Shown here in pieces: positions 54,690-63,415 of a stretch of DNA of 64,000 nt. Where the stretch lies: assembly GCA_943736015.1 (NCBI GenBank), contig OX031063.1:39820672-39884671 (forward strand), given 5' to 3'. Both the position numbers and the translations under genes were made by a program. A model generated the notes under the pieces. That model saw only the letters and a list, made by a program, of their open reading frames with translations, did not search any database and was not told where the DNA came from. This DNA comes from Tridacna crocea. Taxonomy: Eukaryota; Mollusca; Bivalvia; Cardiida; Cardiidae. Positions within the stretch are counted from its first letter, which is position 1, and each line of letters starts with the position of its first letter.

Positions 54690-54845
54690 AAGAATGAAGA
54701 ATCCTGATATTTAAAAGAAAAGGCTTTTAAAAACATCATTTGAAATGGAGAATGATGCTAACCAGCATTTTCCTTTTTCCACCTTGCTGTTTTCCATTTT
54801 CCACTATGTTTTCAATCCTTCCATATACAAATATCCACCACTAGA
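54690..54845 (+). mobile_element. TH-MITE remnant downstream of exon 8
   Basis: AAAGGCTTTTAAAAACATCA, GATGCTAACCAGCATTTTCC and a duplicated TTTTCCAC arm. Confidence 0.5.
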
Positions 54846-54899
54846 GCGCTAAATGAAAGAATGAGGTAAATCATGAACAAACTGGACCTACTAGTAGTG

Positions 54900-55015
54900 T
54901 TTGACCCTTTATCAAGTAATCCATTACTAAATGACCCCAAAGAAGAAACCTGTTAAAAACATGTCAGGTAAAAGAAAAAATACTAGTAACCAACATGTTC
55001 TCCATTTAGCTGAAA
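54900..55015 (+). mobile_element. TH-MITE 5' half remnant
   Basis: GACCCTTTATCAAGTAATCC, AAGAAGAAACCTGTTAAAAAC and ACTAGTAACCAAC. Confidence 0.5.
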
Positions 55016-55225
55016 CTGACAATGATTTTTGTCATAAAATGATATTGTGAAAAGGAAAATTCAAGATCACAATGTTCTGATCTGTCAGATTTTTAGGCAG
55101 TTCATCTGTAAAAAGCTTTTCATATAGGTTGCCTTTGGTATTGAAAAATAAAACAATAAAGCAGAACACATTGAATTAAAAATTGTTGACAAAACCCACT
55201 AGACAATAAATATCTGCTATTTCAG

Positions 55226-55300
55226 ACCAGAACTAATTTTGAAGCCACAAAAGAACAAGCTGAGAATCTCATGTTAAAGATGTTAGAAGCTAGAGGCTCT
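55226..55300 (+). CDS. GRAF-like BAR domain, exon 9 (codons 235-259)
   Basis: A 25-codon exon, phase 0 at both ends, with acceptor TGCTATTTCAG and donor TCT|GTAAGT. It encodes TRTNFEATKEQAENLMLKML then EARGS. The family has TRNRFEGTRSEVESLMKKMK here, the C-terminal end of the BAR domain just before the linker to the PH domain. Confidence 0.93.
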
Positions 55301-55330
55301 GTAAGTATAGATGAATTTCACCAATTGGTT

Positions 55331-55525
55331 GTAAGCTCTTTATAATCAATCCTTTTGATGACCCAGAAGAAGAAAGTTTTAGAGACTTTTGAGAAAAGAA
55401 GAAAATGATGGTAACAAGAGTTTTCTTCTTTTCACACAATGTTTTCTATGGTATTAAAGATTAAACATAGAGCCATGTTTGATATTATATCTGCAATGCT
55501 TTCTACATGGATGATACTAAAGTTA
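55331..55525 (+). mobile_element. TH-MITE remnant downstream of exon 9
   Basis: CTCTTTATAATCAATCC, GAAAATGATGGTAACAAGAG and ATATCTGCAATGCTTTC. Confidence 0.58.
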
Positions 55526-55584
55526 TGTAAAGAATTTATTTTTTTTCCAGGCAGAAAAAAATCTTAGATAATGTCTGATTTTTA

Positions 55585-55803
55585 CAGTATTTGAGGGCAT
55601 TTTCGGCCCGTTGAAATTGAAAGCATTTGTAGATGACAAATTGAATGTGGCTCAAAAAGTGAAACTTCTCTTTGAAAGTATTGAAAACATTGTGGGAGTA
55701 GGAGAAAATGCTGGTTACCAGCATTTCTCCTTTGTCCACAATATTTTCAAAAGCTTTCTTTTTCAGGGTTGTTAAAAGTCAGAATCATGTTATAGAGGGC
55801 TAA
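55585..55803 (-). mobile_element. TH-MITE copy, left end lost
   Basis: TTGAAATTGAAAGCATTTGTAG, good hairpin, and GTTATAGAGGGCTAA. Confidence 0.7.
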
Positions 55804-56324
55804 GTTTTCGGGTGATTTTGGAAATCGTGACGATCTGTAAGTTCAGGGAGAACAATTTCTCCACTGTTTGTTTTTTAAGTCTTAGGAAGAACTAAAATCG
55901 GGTCTTCATGCCATGTTAAGGAAATGAATTTAGAGGCGGATTCTAAAATAAGATGTACCTTTGCTGTGGGAATATCTGAATGTTATGTAATAGAAGAAAC
56001 TGTGAAAGGTAGCACATGTGTTTTGTTGCAGTGTGACGTTTTTATTCTTTTGGCATGGTTATTGCTTATGATAGATACTTGATATTAGACATAGGTTATT
56101 ATAAATCATTTGCTGTGGTGGATGTAAGATTGAAAGAGTGATGTATTGTGATAGAGATATCAGATCGATGTTTCACAAATTGTTTTTGCTCCCTTTATAG
56201 CGCAATATGAATATTCAAAAGTGTAGGTATATATTGTGGTCTTTCAAACTTTGACCTTTTATGTAAAACTTGTCTGAATTCAAATCATGAGGAGACGACA
56301 TTACAAGGTACAACTAAAACAATT
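55804..56324. other. Intronic stretch without recognised element
   Basis: No exon or repeat recognised. Confidence 0.4.
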
Positions 56325-56425
56325 GAAGTTTTTTGCAAAAGTTTGGAAAATATTGTGAGGGGGAAAAGGTGAAAATGCTGGTGTCCAGCATTCCACCCGC
56401 CCACTCTGCTCCTCTCCAATGTTTC
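56325..56425 (+). mobile_element. TH-MITE half copy
   Basis: GGAAAATATTGTGAGGGGGAA, AATGCTGGTGTCCAGCATT, then CTCCAATG. Confidence 0.5.
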
Positions 56426-56453
56426 CATTACAAGAGGTGCAAGAACAAAGGAG

Positions 56454-56682
56454 ATAATCCTTTACTCCATAGATACTCATTTCACTGCATTGCTTGTAGG
56501 AGCCTTTGGAAAACATTGTGGCAAAAGGTGAAATTGCTCGTGACGAGCAATTTTACCTTTTGCCACAATGTTTTCTACACTATCAAAAGGTGTCATATAC
56601 ACACAAGAAACGGCGTCATCCTTGCTGTTATTTAGGGTCAATTAGAGATACTATAGAAATGCCTTATGGGGTAAAGGGAAAA
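56454..56682 (+). mobile_element. TH-MITE, subfamily 2, full length
   Basis: ATAATCCTTTACTCCATAGA to TATGGGGTAAAGGGAAA, 229 bp; hairpin arms TGGCAAAAGGTGAAATTGCT and inverse match almost perfectly. Confidence 0.87.
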
Positions 56683-56714
56683 GTTTCTCCTTTAGATTTC
56701 GATATGTACTTTTC

Positions 56715-56835
56715 CTACAATATTTATACCCATGCAATACTAATGCCATGACTTGAGTGGGGTTACCAGTGAATTTGTCATCTTCAAATGCTATCAGGTT
56801 GGACATGTACATACAGAATTTTATTCAATGATAAG
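56715..56835 (+). mobile_element. TH-MITE 3' half remnant
   Basis: TTTTCCTACAATATTTATACCC and TTGTCATCTTCAAATGCTATC. Confidence 0.5.
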
Positions 56836-56959
56836 AAATTGGTCAGATAGGTAATCACAGAGTTGGGCCAGAGCTGAATATGGTGCTTTCTTTGTTGTAT
56901 TGTATCTTTTCACAATTACCCTTGTTATGGTAGTTACTTTACTATGTTACATTTGTTCC

Positions 56960-57078
56960 TATAGCAAAAAGTGCCAAGTTTTGACAGTTCTTATGAAGGA
57001 GACTTTTGAACAATGTAATGTCATGTTTTTGGAAAATGAGGTGCTTGGTATTAGCATTTTGAACATTTTCCACAATGT
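56960..57078 (+). mobile_element. TH-MITE remnant
   Basis: GTGCCAAGTTTTGACAG, AAGGAGACTTTTGAAC and TTTTCCACAATGTTTTAC. Confidence 0.45.
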
Positions 57079-57097
57079 TTTACTCTTGTTAACAGCA

Positions 57098-57483
57098 TTA
57101 ATCCTTTCCAAACAATCCCTGTTTTTTAGGACTTAGAGGAAGAATGTTTTCTACCCTTCTTAACTCATTACCAAACAACAAAATTTTAGGTTTGTCCAAA
57201 TCGAAAGCATTTGCAGACGACAAAATAAAAGTGATTGAAAATTTGAATTTTGTGTAGTGAAGGGTAAAAAACATTGTGGGAAAAGGAGAAAATGCTGGTT
57301 ACCAGCATTTTCTCCTTTTACCACAATGTTTTCTAAAGGCTTCTTTCTCAGGGGCGTCAAAAGTAGGGATTGTGTGGTGACGGGTTAAATCAGATTTCAA
57401 TTTTTGAGTCACCTCTATTTTTCATCTGCAAATGCTTCCAATACTGGACTAGTCATAAATTTTGTTGTTTGGTAAAGACTTAA
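57098..57483 (+). mobile_element. TH-MITE host copy (hairpin deleted) containing a nested copy
   Basis: Outer parts 57098-57163 and 57389-57483: TTAATCCTTTCCAAACAATC... GTTTTCTACCCTTC | ATCAGATTTCAATTTTTGAG... GGTAAAGACTTAA. The hairpin had been lost (AGAAG joined to AATGTTTTC). Confidence 0.82.
57160..57388 (-). mobile_element. TH-MITE copy nested in another TH-MITE
   Basis: TTAACTCATTACCAAACAAC to TGTGGTGACGGGTTAA, 229 bp, TTAA duplicated. The host junction matches the uninterrupted order CTACC..TTCC-AAATCAGATTTC seen at about 61120. Confidence 0.9.
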
Positions 57484-57588
57484 GGCAGAAAAAAAAAGTG
57501 GAGAACAAATGACATGAAGTATAGATAGAAGTTTTATTAGGTTAGAAGTTGTGTAATTTTGTTGTGATTGTCAAATACTTCCTAGCAG

Positions 57589-57651
57589 CTGGTGGGAAGT
57601 TCGTACCAGAATGCGTCCTGGCCAGACCTTATAAACCAAACTGCTGACAAG
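57589..57651 (+). CDS. Candidate short exon after the BAR domain (21 codons)
   Basis: An open stretch of 63 bases, phase 0 on both sides, is bounded by TTCCTAG-CAG and by AAG|GTATTT. It would read LVGSSYQNASWPDLINQTAD plus K directly after exon 9. The acceptor is a tandem NAG-NAG (TAGCAG), so one Gln codon more or less is possible (start 57586). I find no match to it in vertebrate GRAF or OPHN1, whose BAR-PH linker is short. It may be a lineage-specific or alternative exon, or a chance splice-like segment. Confidence 0.35.
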
Positions 57652-57841
57652 GTATTTTATGCTATGTTCACTGATGGTTCATCGTTGCATCATGAAAACC
57701 TCACTTTTTTTGTTACCAAATGTACCTTCTGGAAATATACTGTAAAACCTGTAGTGGCAGCCTTTATTAAGCAAGCAGCTTCAAGTAAGCAAGCATTTAT
57801 TGCATTTTCAAACATCACAAATGTGTTTAAATGTACTTGTA

Positions 57842-58044
57842 TTAACTTTTTACCAAATGACAAAAGTGTAGAGTGAAAGCATTTGGGCATGATATTTTTA
57901 ATGTCACTCAAATGATAGGGTAGGAAATAGTGTGGAAAAAGGAAAAAATGCTGTTTACCAGCATTTTCTACTTCTCCCACAATATTTTCAAAAGGCTTCT
58001 TTTTCAAGGTGGTAAGAACATTTGATTGTGTTGAAGAGGGTTAA
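57842..58044 (-). mobile_element. TH-MITE copy
   Basis: TTAACTTTTTACCAAATGAC to GTGTTGAAGAGGGTTAA. Confidence 0.77.
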
Positions 58045-58124
58045 GCAAGTACATTTCAGTGTCCCTAGGGTGCTTGCTTACATAAGTTTGACTGTACATC
58101 CAAGTGCATGTTTTGGCTTAGTAC

Positions 58125-58190
58125 TGATTTACTCCTCTTCCCTCAGTGTTTTCAACAGATGCATGAGTGGAAAGTCATATTGTATGGTTA
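58125..58190 (-). mobile_element. TH-MITE A-end half
   Basis: TACTCCTCTTCCCTCAGTGTTTTC and GTCATATTGTATGGTTA. Confidence 0.45.
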
Positions 58191-58399
58191 CGCAACAATA
58201 ACAAGATTAAAATGAATTGTAGCTACACGTTCTCGACTGTAAACATGTTTTTGTTTCTTCTCTTTGTTTGAAAAACAGCTGGGGGAAAGAAATTTCTCCA
58301 AATTAGCAATGCTTCATTTTGTCGCAGATGTAACAACTTTATAGAACTAGTTTTTGCCCATGTTATATCAGGCTTATTGACATAATTAACTGTTGCACA

Positions 58400-58500
58400 T
58401 GACATATGAAAGCAATTGGGAGAAAGGAGAAATTGATATAAACAAACACTTGCTTCTTTTGCCACAATGTTTCAGAAGTTTCCTGCAGTAAGGTGAACAA
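58400..58500 (-). mobile_element. TH-MITE remnant
   Basis: GGGAGAAAGGAGAAATTGATA, CTTCTTTTGCCACAATGTTTC. Confidence 0.45.
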
Positions 58501-58521
58501 TTTTCTACTAGAGGTGGTGAG

Positions 58522-60046
58522 TTAACTCTGCACCGAACAAAAAATTTCAGACTTGTTCCAAATGAGAGTATTAATCAGCATGCATCTTCGTAGATGGCAT
58601 GTCAGAGAAAGACCTAATGATATTGCTTGGTTTCATAAGGTTACAAAACACTTGGGAATAGGAGAAAATGCTGGCCACCACCATTTTCTCCTTTTTATAC
58701 GCCCGAAGGGTCGTATTATGTTATACCCCCGGTCGTCCGTCTGTCTGTCTGTCTGTCCGTCCGTCCGTTAGCAATTTCTTGTGTGTGCAACTCCTCCTAC
58801 AGTTTTCATCGGAATTATTTGAAACTTGCCACAATGAATCTCCATGATGTCTAGTTGTGCACCTGGGTCTTAGAATTTTTATCGCTGTTTGCGTTCCAAA
58901 ATTATCTGCCCTTGATTTCTGAAATAACCAACTTCTCACTTTGAATTTTTGTTCAGCCATAACTTCCATACCATAAAAGGTACCAAATTGAAACTACATA
59001 CACTGATAGAACACATTATGGACAAGTGCAGTGCACATGAAACATAACTCTGCCACTTTTATTTTTTGAGTTATTGCCCTTTGTTAATTTTCACTTTGAA
59101 TTTTTGTCCAGGCCATAACTTCCAAACTATAAAACCTAATAACTTGCAACTTCATACACTGATAGAACACATTTTGGAGAAGTGCATTGCACATGAACCA
59201 TAACTCTGCCACAGTTATTTTTTGAGTTACAGACCTTTGTTAATTTTCAGTTTGAATTTCTGTCTAGGCCATAACTTCTAAAGTATAAAAGCTGTTAATT
59301 GGAACTTTATACACTGATAGAACACATTTTGGAGAAGTGCATCGCACATGAAACATAACTCTGCCACTTTTATTTTTTGAGTTATTGCCTTTTGTTAATT
59401 TTCAGTTTGAATCTTTGTCCAGGCCATAACTTCCGAACTATAAAAGCTAATAACTTGCAACTTAATACACTGATAGAACACATTATGGAGAAGTGCATTG
59501 TTCATGAACCATAACTCTGCGACCTTTATTTTTTTAGTTATTGCCCTTTATTGATTTTCAGTTTGAATTTTTGTCCAGGCCATAACTCCCAAACTTTAAA
59601 ACCTATCATCTTGAAACTTCAAAGACTAATAGAACACATTATGAAGAAGTGCACTGCACAAGAACCATAACTCTGCCGTCCTTCCTTTTTAGTTATTGCC
59701 CTTTGTTAGTTTTCTCTTTGAATTTTTGTCTGGGCCATAATTTCATAAATATAAAAGCTATGATTTTGAACCTTTCAAAACTGATAGAACACCTTGTGGA
59801 GAACAGCAATTCACAAAATTTGTAACTGTGCCACCTTTCTTTTTTAGCTATTGCCCTTTAATATTTTTCACATATCATGGAGATTAACTACCGTTCATTC
59901 ATGGCCCTTCCGTCATTTCAACTCATTTCACTGACAAGCCCCTTCGGGCGTATATGCGCCGCTTTGCGGAGCTCTTGTTCTTCAATGTTTTTTAAAGCCA
60001 TGGTCTTCAGGTGATTAAAATCAAAGGTTTTTTAGTAAAGGGTTAA
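58522..60046 (-). mobile_element. TH-MITE copy split by tandem-repeat element 3
   Basis: Left part TTAACTCTGCACCGAACAAA to CATTTTCTCCTTTTT, right part CTTCAATGTTTTTTAAAGCC to TAGTAAAGGGTTAA; summed length about 242 bp. Opposite orientation to the other two interrupted hosts. Confidence 0.82.
58697..59979 (+). mobile_element. Helentron/pearl-like tandem-repeat element 3 (divergent subfamily)
   Basis: Starts ATACGCCCGAAGGGTCGTAT and ends CCTTCGGGCGTATATGCGCC, a CCGCTTTGCGG hairpin, then CTCTTGTT. A (CTGT/CCGT)n microsatellite follows the 5' end. About six units of 155-156 bp with GAATTTTTGTCCAGGCCATA marks at 58951, 59106, 59262, 59417, 59573 and 59728. Unit sequence differs from elements 1 and 2 but shares GTGCA.TGCACA and GAGTTATTGCCCTTTGTT blocks in the same order. 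Confidence 0.75.
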
Positions 60047-60312
60047 AATATAGTAGAAACATTTACTGGTTTGATAGTATTTCCAGAAGTGTACTGATAT
60101 CACTGCTCACTGTTGGCTTTGGTAGCATTATGGCCTGACATTGTAGTTCGAAGCTTTGTACAAATATGTACAAGAAACTGAAGATGTACAAGACACATTT
60201 CTTACATACCAGGCAAAAGGCAATCAAGAAATTTTGTTTGTCCCTTGTCCTTTGAAATGTTTTTGGGTTTATATTACATTCGGTCCTCCTTACCAAAGCA
60301 TTTTGCAGAGGT

Positions 60313-60541
60313 TTAACCCTTTACCCTATAGGGCATTTCTATGATATCTCTAATTGACTCTAAATAACAGCAAGGATGTAGCCGTTTTTTATGCGTATAT
60401 GACACCTTTTAATAGTATAGAAAACATTGTGACAAAAGGTGAAATTGCTCGTCACAAGCAATTTCACCTTTTGCCACAATATTTTCCAAAGGCTCCTACA
60501 AGCAATGTGTAGAAATGAGTATCTATGGAGTATAGGGTTGA
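60313..60541 (-). mobile_element. TH-MITE, subfamily 2, full length
   Basis: TTAACCCTTTACCCTATAGG to TGGAGTATAGGGTTGA, 229 bp; hairpin tip GCTCGTCACAAGC. Confidence 0.88.
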
Positions 60542-60992
60542 AAATCTCTTTTTTTGACATGTTTGTGTTTAATCTGTTTGTATTGTTTCAGGTCCTAGCA
60601 TGTGCTATGAAAGCCTCATGTTTTGTTGTATGCTACAGAAAGGAATGTTCTTTATGCATTCTCTTTAAAAACTGCCATTTTCCTGTTGCATTTTTGAAAG
60701 TTTAGACTACACATATATTTAGAGATAATATGTGCATGTAGTAGAGTCAGTTGACAAGGGTTGTAACATTTAGCAATGCTGGATGCAATACCGTGTACCT
60801 AATGAAATCACTAGCAAAAATGAGACAGTTTCACATTTAAGAATTTTCCCTCCATTTCTCATAGTGTTTTGTATGTGCCTTGTAGTTATATTTGTATCAT
60901 TCATAATGAAAATGCTTTATAATCTGTGTCCCTGTTTGAAGTGATGTCTGACAGATTTTAGATTCTACTTCTTACCAAGTACATCTAGTGTA
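60542..60992. other. Intronic stretch without recognised element
   Basis: A TTGTTTCAG-like acceptor lies near 60591 but no matching exon follows; otherwise nothing recognised. Confidence 0.4.
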
Positions 60993-61223
60993 CATAAACC
61001 TTTACCACTTGATCCAGGCTTTTAATGACCCTGAGAAAAAAGAACCTTTGAAAACACATGTGGGAAAAGGAAAAAATGCTGGTAACCAGCATTTTCTCCT
61101 TTTCCCACAATGTTTTCTACCTTTTCCAAATCAGATTTCATTTTTTGATTCACATTTATTCTTTCATCTGCAAATGCTGTCAATTTGGACTAGTCCAAAC
61201 TTTTGCTGTTTGGTAAAGATTGA
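60993..61223 (+). mobile_element. TH-MITE copy
   Basis: ATAAACCTTTACCACTTGAT to TTTGGTAAAGATTGAA. Confidence 0.84.
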
Positions 61224-61398
61224 ACCCTTTGCAAAATGGTTATGTGTTTAACAACTCTGAGAAAGAAGGGTTTTGAAAATATTGTGGCAAGGGAAGAAAA
61301 TGCTAGGAACCAATTTTCTTTCTATTCTCACAATATTTTTTAAAGGTCATTTCCCTCAGTTTCTATATAAAACACAGGTGTGTTTGGTAAATGGTTAA
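61221..61398. mobile_element. TH-MITE mosaic with flank A on both sides
   Basis: AACCCTTTGCAAAATGG, ACTCTGAGAAAGAAGGGTTT, hairpin, then TAAAGGTCATTTCCCTCAG and GTTTGGTAAATGGTTAA. Lies 88 bp before the 61487 candidate exon. Confidence 0.65.
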
Positions 61399-61486
61399 TG
61401 TTTCACATATATGTGTTTTATAAATTGAGATAACATTGTATAGAAATAGACTAATGTCATTTTGCTTCCTTTTGTTCTACAACTAG

Positions 61487-61516
61487 CTACAAGCCATGAG
61501 CCAGGCAGCTATGATG
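61487..61516 (+). CDS. Candidate micro-exon in the BAR-PH linker (10 codons)
   Basis: Thirty bases are framed by a long pyrimidine tract ending CTACAACTAG and by a good donor ATG|GTAAGA. They read LQAMSQAAMM in phase 0, compatible with exon 9 and with the candidate at 57589. No recognised family motif is present, and only the quality of the splice signals and phase supports it. Confidence 0.35.
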
Positions 61517-61819
61517 GTAAGACAGGGTGTTGTAGTGTGTAACAAAAGTGGGGTTAAAAATATTTGCTAAATATAACAGCAGCTAAAACAAGAAAAATAT
61601 ATTATAAAAGATTGAACAAAATGTATATTTTGTACAAGCAAAGGATTTTCATCACCTATGTACTTTAACAGCTTTTATATTCATTTCTCCTCATTTACAT
61701 TTTTTGCCGTCTGCTAAGAATGCACACACTTTTCAACAAAAAAATCATGGAAGATTGAGGAAACTTCTAAGCCATTGGGTGAATTTTTGATTGATTGTTT
61801 TTATTCCAATTTTTAAGCA

Positions 61820-62049
61820 TTAGCTATTTACTACACAATCTCTGCTTTAAACAACCTAGAGAAACAAGGCTTTTGAGAACATTGTGGGAAAAGGAGAAAA
61901 TGCTGGTAACCAGCATTTGCTCCTTTTACCACAATTTTTTCTACCCTTTCCAGACCAAATTTTAATTGTTCATTCACATTTATTTTGTCGTCTGCAAATG
62001 CTTCAAATTAGGACCAGTTCAAAAATTGGTCGTTTGGTAAAGAAGTAAA
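61820..62049 (+). mobile_element. TH-MITE copy
   Basis: GCTATTTACTACACAATC to TTTGGTAAAGAAGTAAA; good hairpin. Confidence 0.82.
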
Positions 62050-63261
62050 AGCCAAACTCCTCTTGAATCACCAGCACCAAATATTGTTCCCCATGGATAT
62101 CATAGGAAGATGATTCAATGACTGTTCAGAAACATGGTAAAATTTCATGTTTTTCAAATCTTTTGGCTTCCATGAAAGCTGGGCCATATCTGGGTAAAGG
62201 TCTTGCTCATTGGGTAACATTTGTTGGAAACCTTTAAAGAACTGCAGTGTATGGTTATCATCCAATCTTCAAGAAGCTTTGTGAAAATGTTGTATTTTTT
62301 TTATATCTAAATCTTCAGTTTTAAAACTGGATCATGTATGAACAAAATTAGATAAGTAAATGGGTTCAAAATCGCTCATAGCATTCACCGAATCTTTACA
62401 AGAGAATATTTTGTTGGAGATTGTTATAAGGTATGGGGGGGGGGGGGGGGTTGTTGAATTTTCCTCATGGTAGTGTTCTTTATTGTTTGCTTTTGAAAGG
62501 CTTTTGTAGGCAGATATTTTTCTTATGCTTACATCTTTCTGCTAGAGTTCAAAAGTGTTTAGCTTTTAACAAATCCAATTGATGTGCTTGATTGGAGTTC
62601 CTCTGACCATTTTGTTATGTAGAAATTATAAAGAAAATACTTTAAGGATTTCAAGGATTGATAAATTTGAAGATGGCTTAGATGTAGATCATGCTGCAAA
62701 TAATGGCATTTTGATCTTCAAATTACAATGTGGGATACACATTATTTCATAACTTTTGTATTAAACTGTATTTCATTAGCAACTTTTTCCCTTTGTATCA
62801 TGATATTTCATTAAATTTGATTTGAGCACTAGTTTTACAGTAGTAATAGGTTGCAATGTTTGGCATGAATCATCATTTTTGGTTTTCAAAGGTGAATATG
62901 ATAGATATTGGTAAGTTTTTTCAATTATTGTACCATTCCACATTATGTAATTCAACCATATTATAATTGTGATTTATCTGTGTATTTCCAATCCGAAAGA
63001 GAATTGTTTCTAAAGATCGGAAACAGACTTGTCATGTAGGAGCAGTTCTAATTTCTAATTTAGAGCTCTCAGATTTTATCCTATGTTGATTTTTTAGGAA
63101 AAGAAAAATAACTTGAACTATACTTTTTTTTTTTAAAAAAAAAGTGACCTTAGGCCAAAAAAAAAAGAAATGAAACACAGCATCAGTGAGGAAAAAGACC
63201 TACAACGCCAATTTCGAGGTTATAATGACCAGAATAACTAACAAACTATTGGGTGGTCTAG
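62050..63261. other. Right-hand intronic stretch without clear element
   Basis: Low-complexity runs (A/T tracts near 63125-63165) and a poly-G run at 62435-62450; no exon for the PH domain recognised. Confidence 0.4.
62435..62450. repeat. Poly-G homopolymer (16 G)
   Basis: An uninterrupted G run; length in the assembly is likely unreliable. Confidence 0.8.
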
Positions 63262-63415
63262 ACCAGCATTTGCACGCGGCTTTATCTCCTTTTACCATTT
63301 GTTCTCCAAACTACTGGAGACAAATCATATCATTCTAGTTGCAATTACCGGTAAAGTGTTGTCAGCATATGTGTTTAGTATGGGCAACTCTAGAACATAG
63401 TAATCAGTGAAGAGT
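63262..63415 (+). mobile_element. TH-MITE 3' half remnant
   Basis: ATCTCCTTTTACCATTTGTTC and TAAAGTGTTGTCAGCATATG; abuts the next TTAA. Confidence 0.5.

Larger units (their letters stand above)
722..61516 (+). other. GRAF/oligophrenin-family RhoGAP gene, 5' portion (BAR-domain exons and introns)
   Basis: Nine exons splice in phase into a BAR domain of about 259 codons, which aligns along its whole length with the N-terminus of human ARHGAP26 (GRAF1) and OPHN1. Landmarks in order are MGL..LEFSDC..DSP at the start, F.CIG...TDDE, EDER.RM, PLENFRK..IG.AK, K..LNL, Y..SLQEVQERK.FEFVE, and TR..FE.T...E.LM.KM at the end. Family members are cytosolic, membrane-curving BAR-PH-RhoGAP(-SH3) proteins that act on RhoA/Cdc42 and in clathrin-independent endocytosis. 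PH, GAP and SH3 exons are not in this window. Intron lengths fall from about 10.3 kb and 29.0 kb (introns 1 and 2) to 582 bp (intron 8). The paralogue (GRAF or OPHN1 type) cannot be decided from the BAR domain alone. The right limit given is the last candidate exon. Confidence 0.9.

Noticed and set aside
9546-61251. Recurring open-frame peptide of the type GKGENAGNQHFLLFPQCFLPF in dozens of places and both strands
   Set aside because: It is the translation of the MITE hairpin arms (TGGGAAAAGGAGAAAATGC and inverse). It always ends inside the repeat, occurs on both strands of the same copy and shows no coding constraint.
62882-62910. Splice-like TTTTCAAAG|GTGAATATG...TTG|GTAAGT
   Set aside because: 19 bases, not a multiple of three, weak pyrimidine tract, no family similarity.
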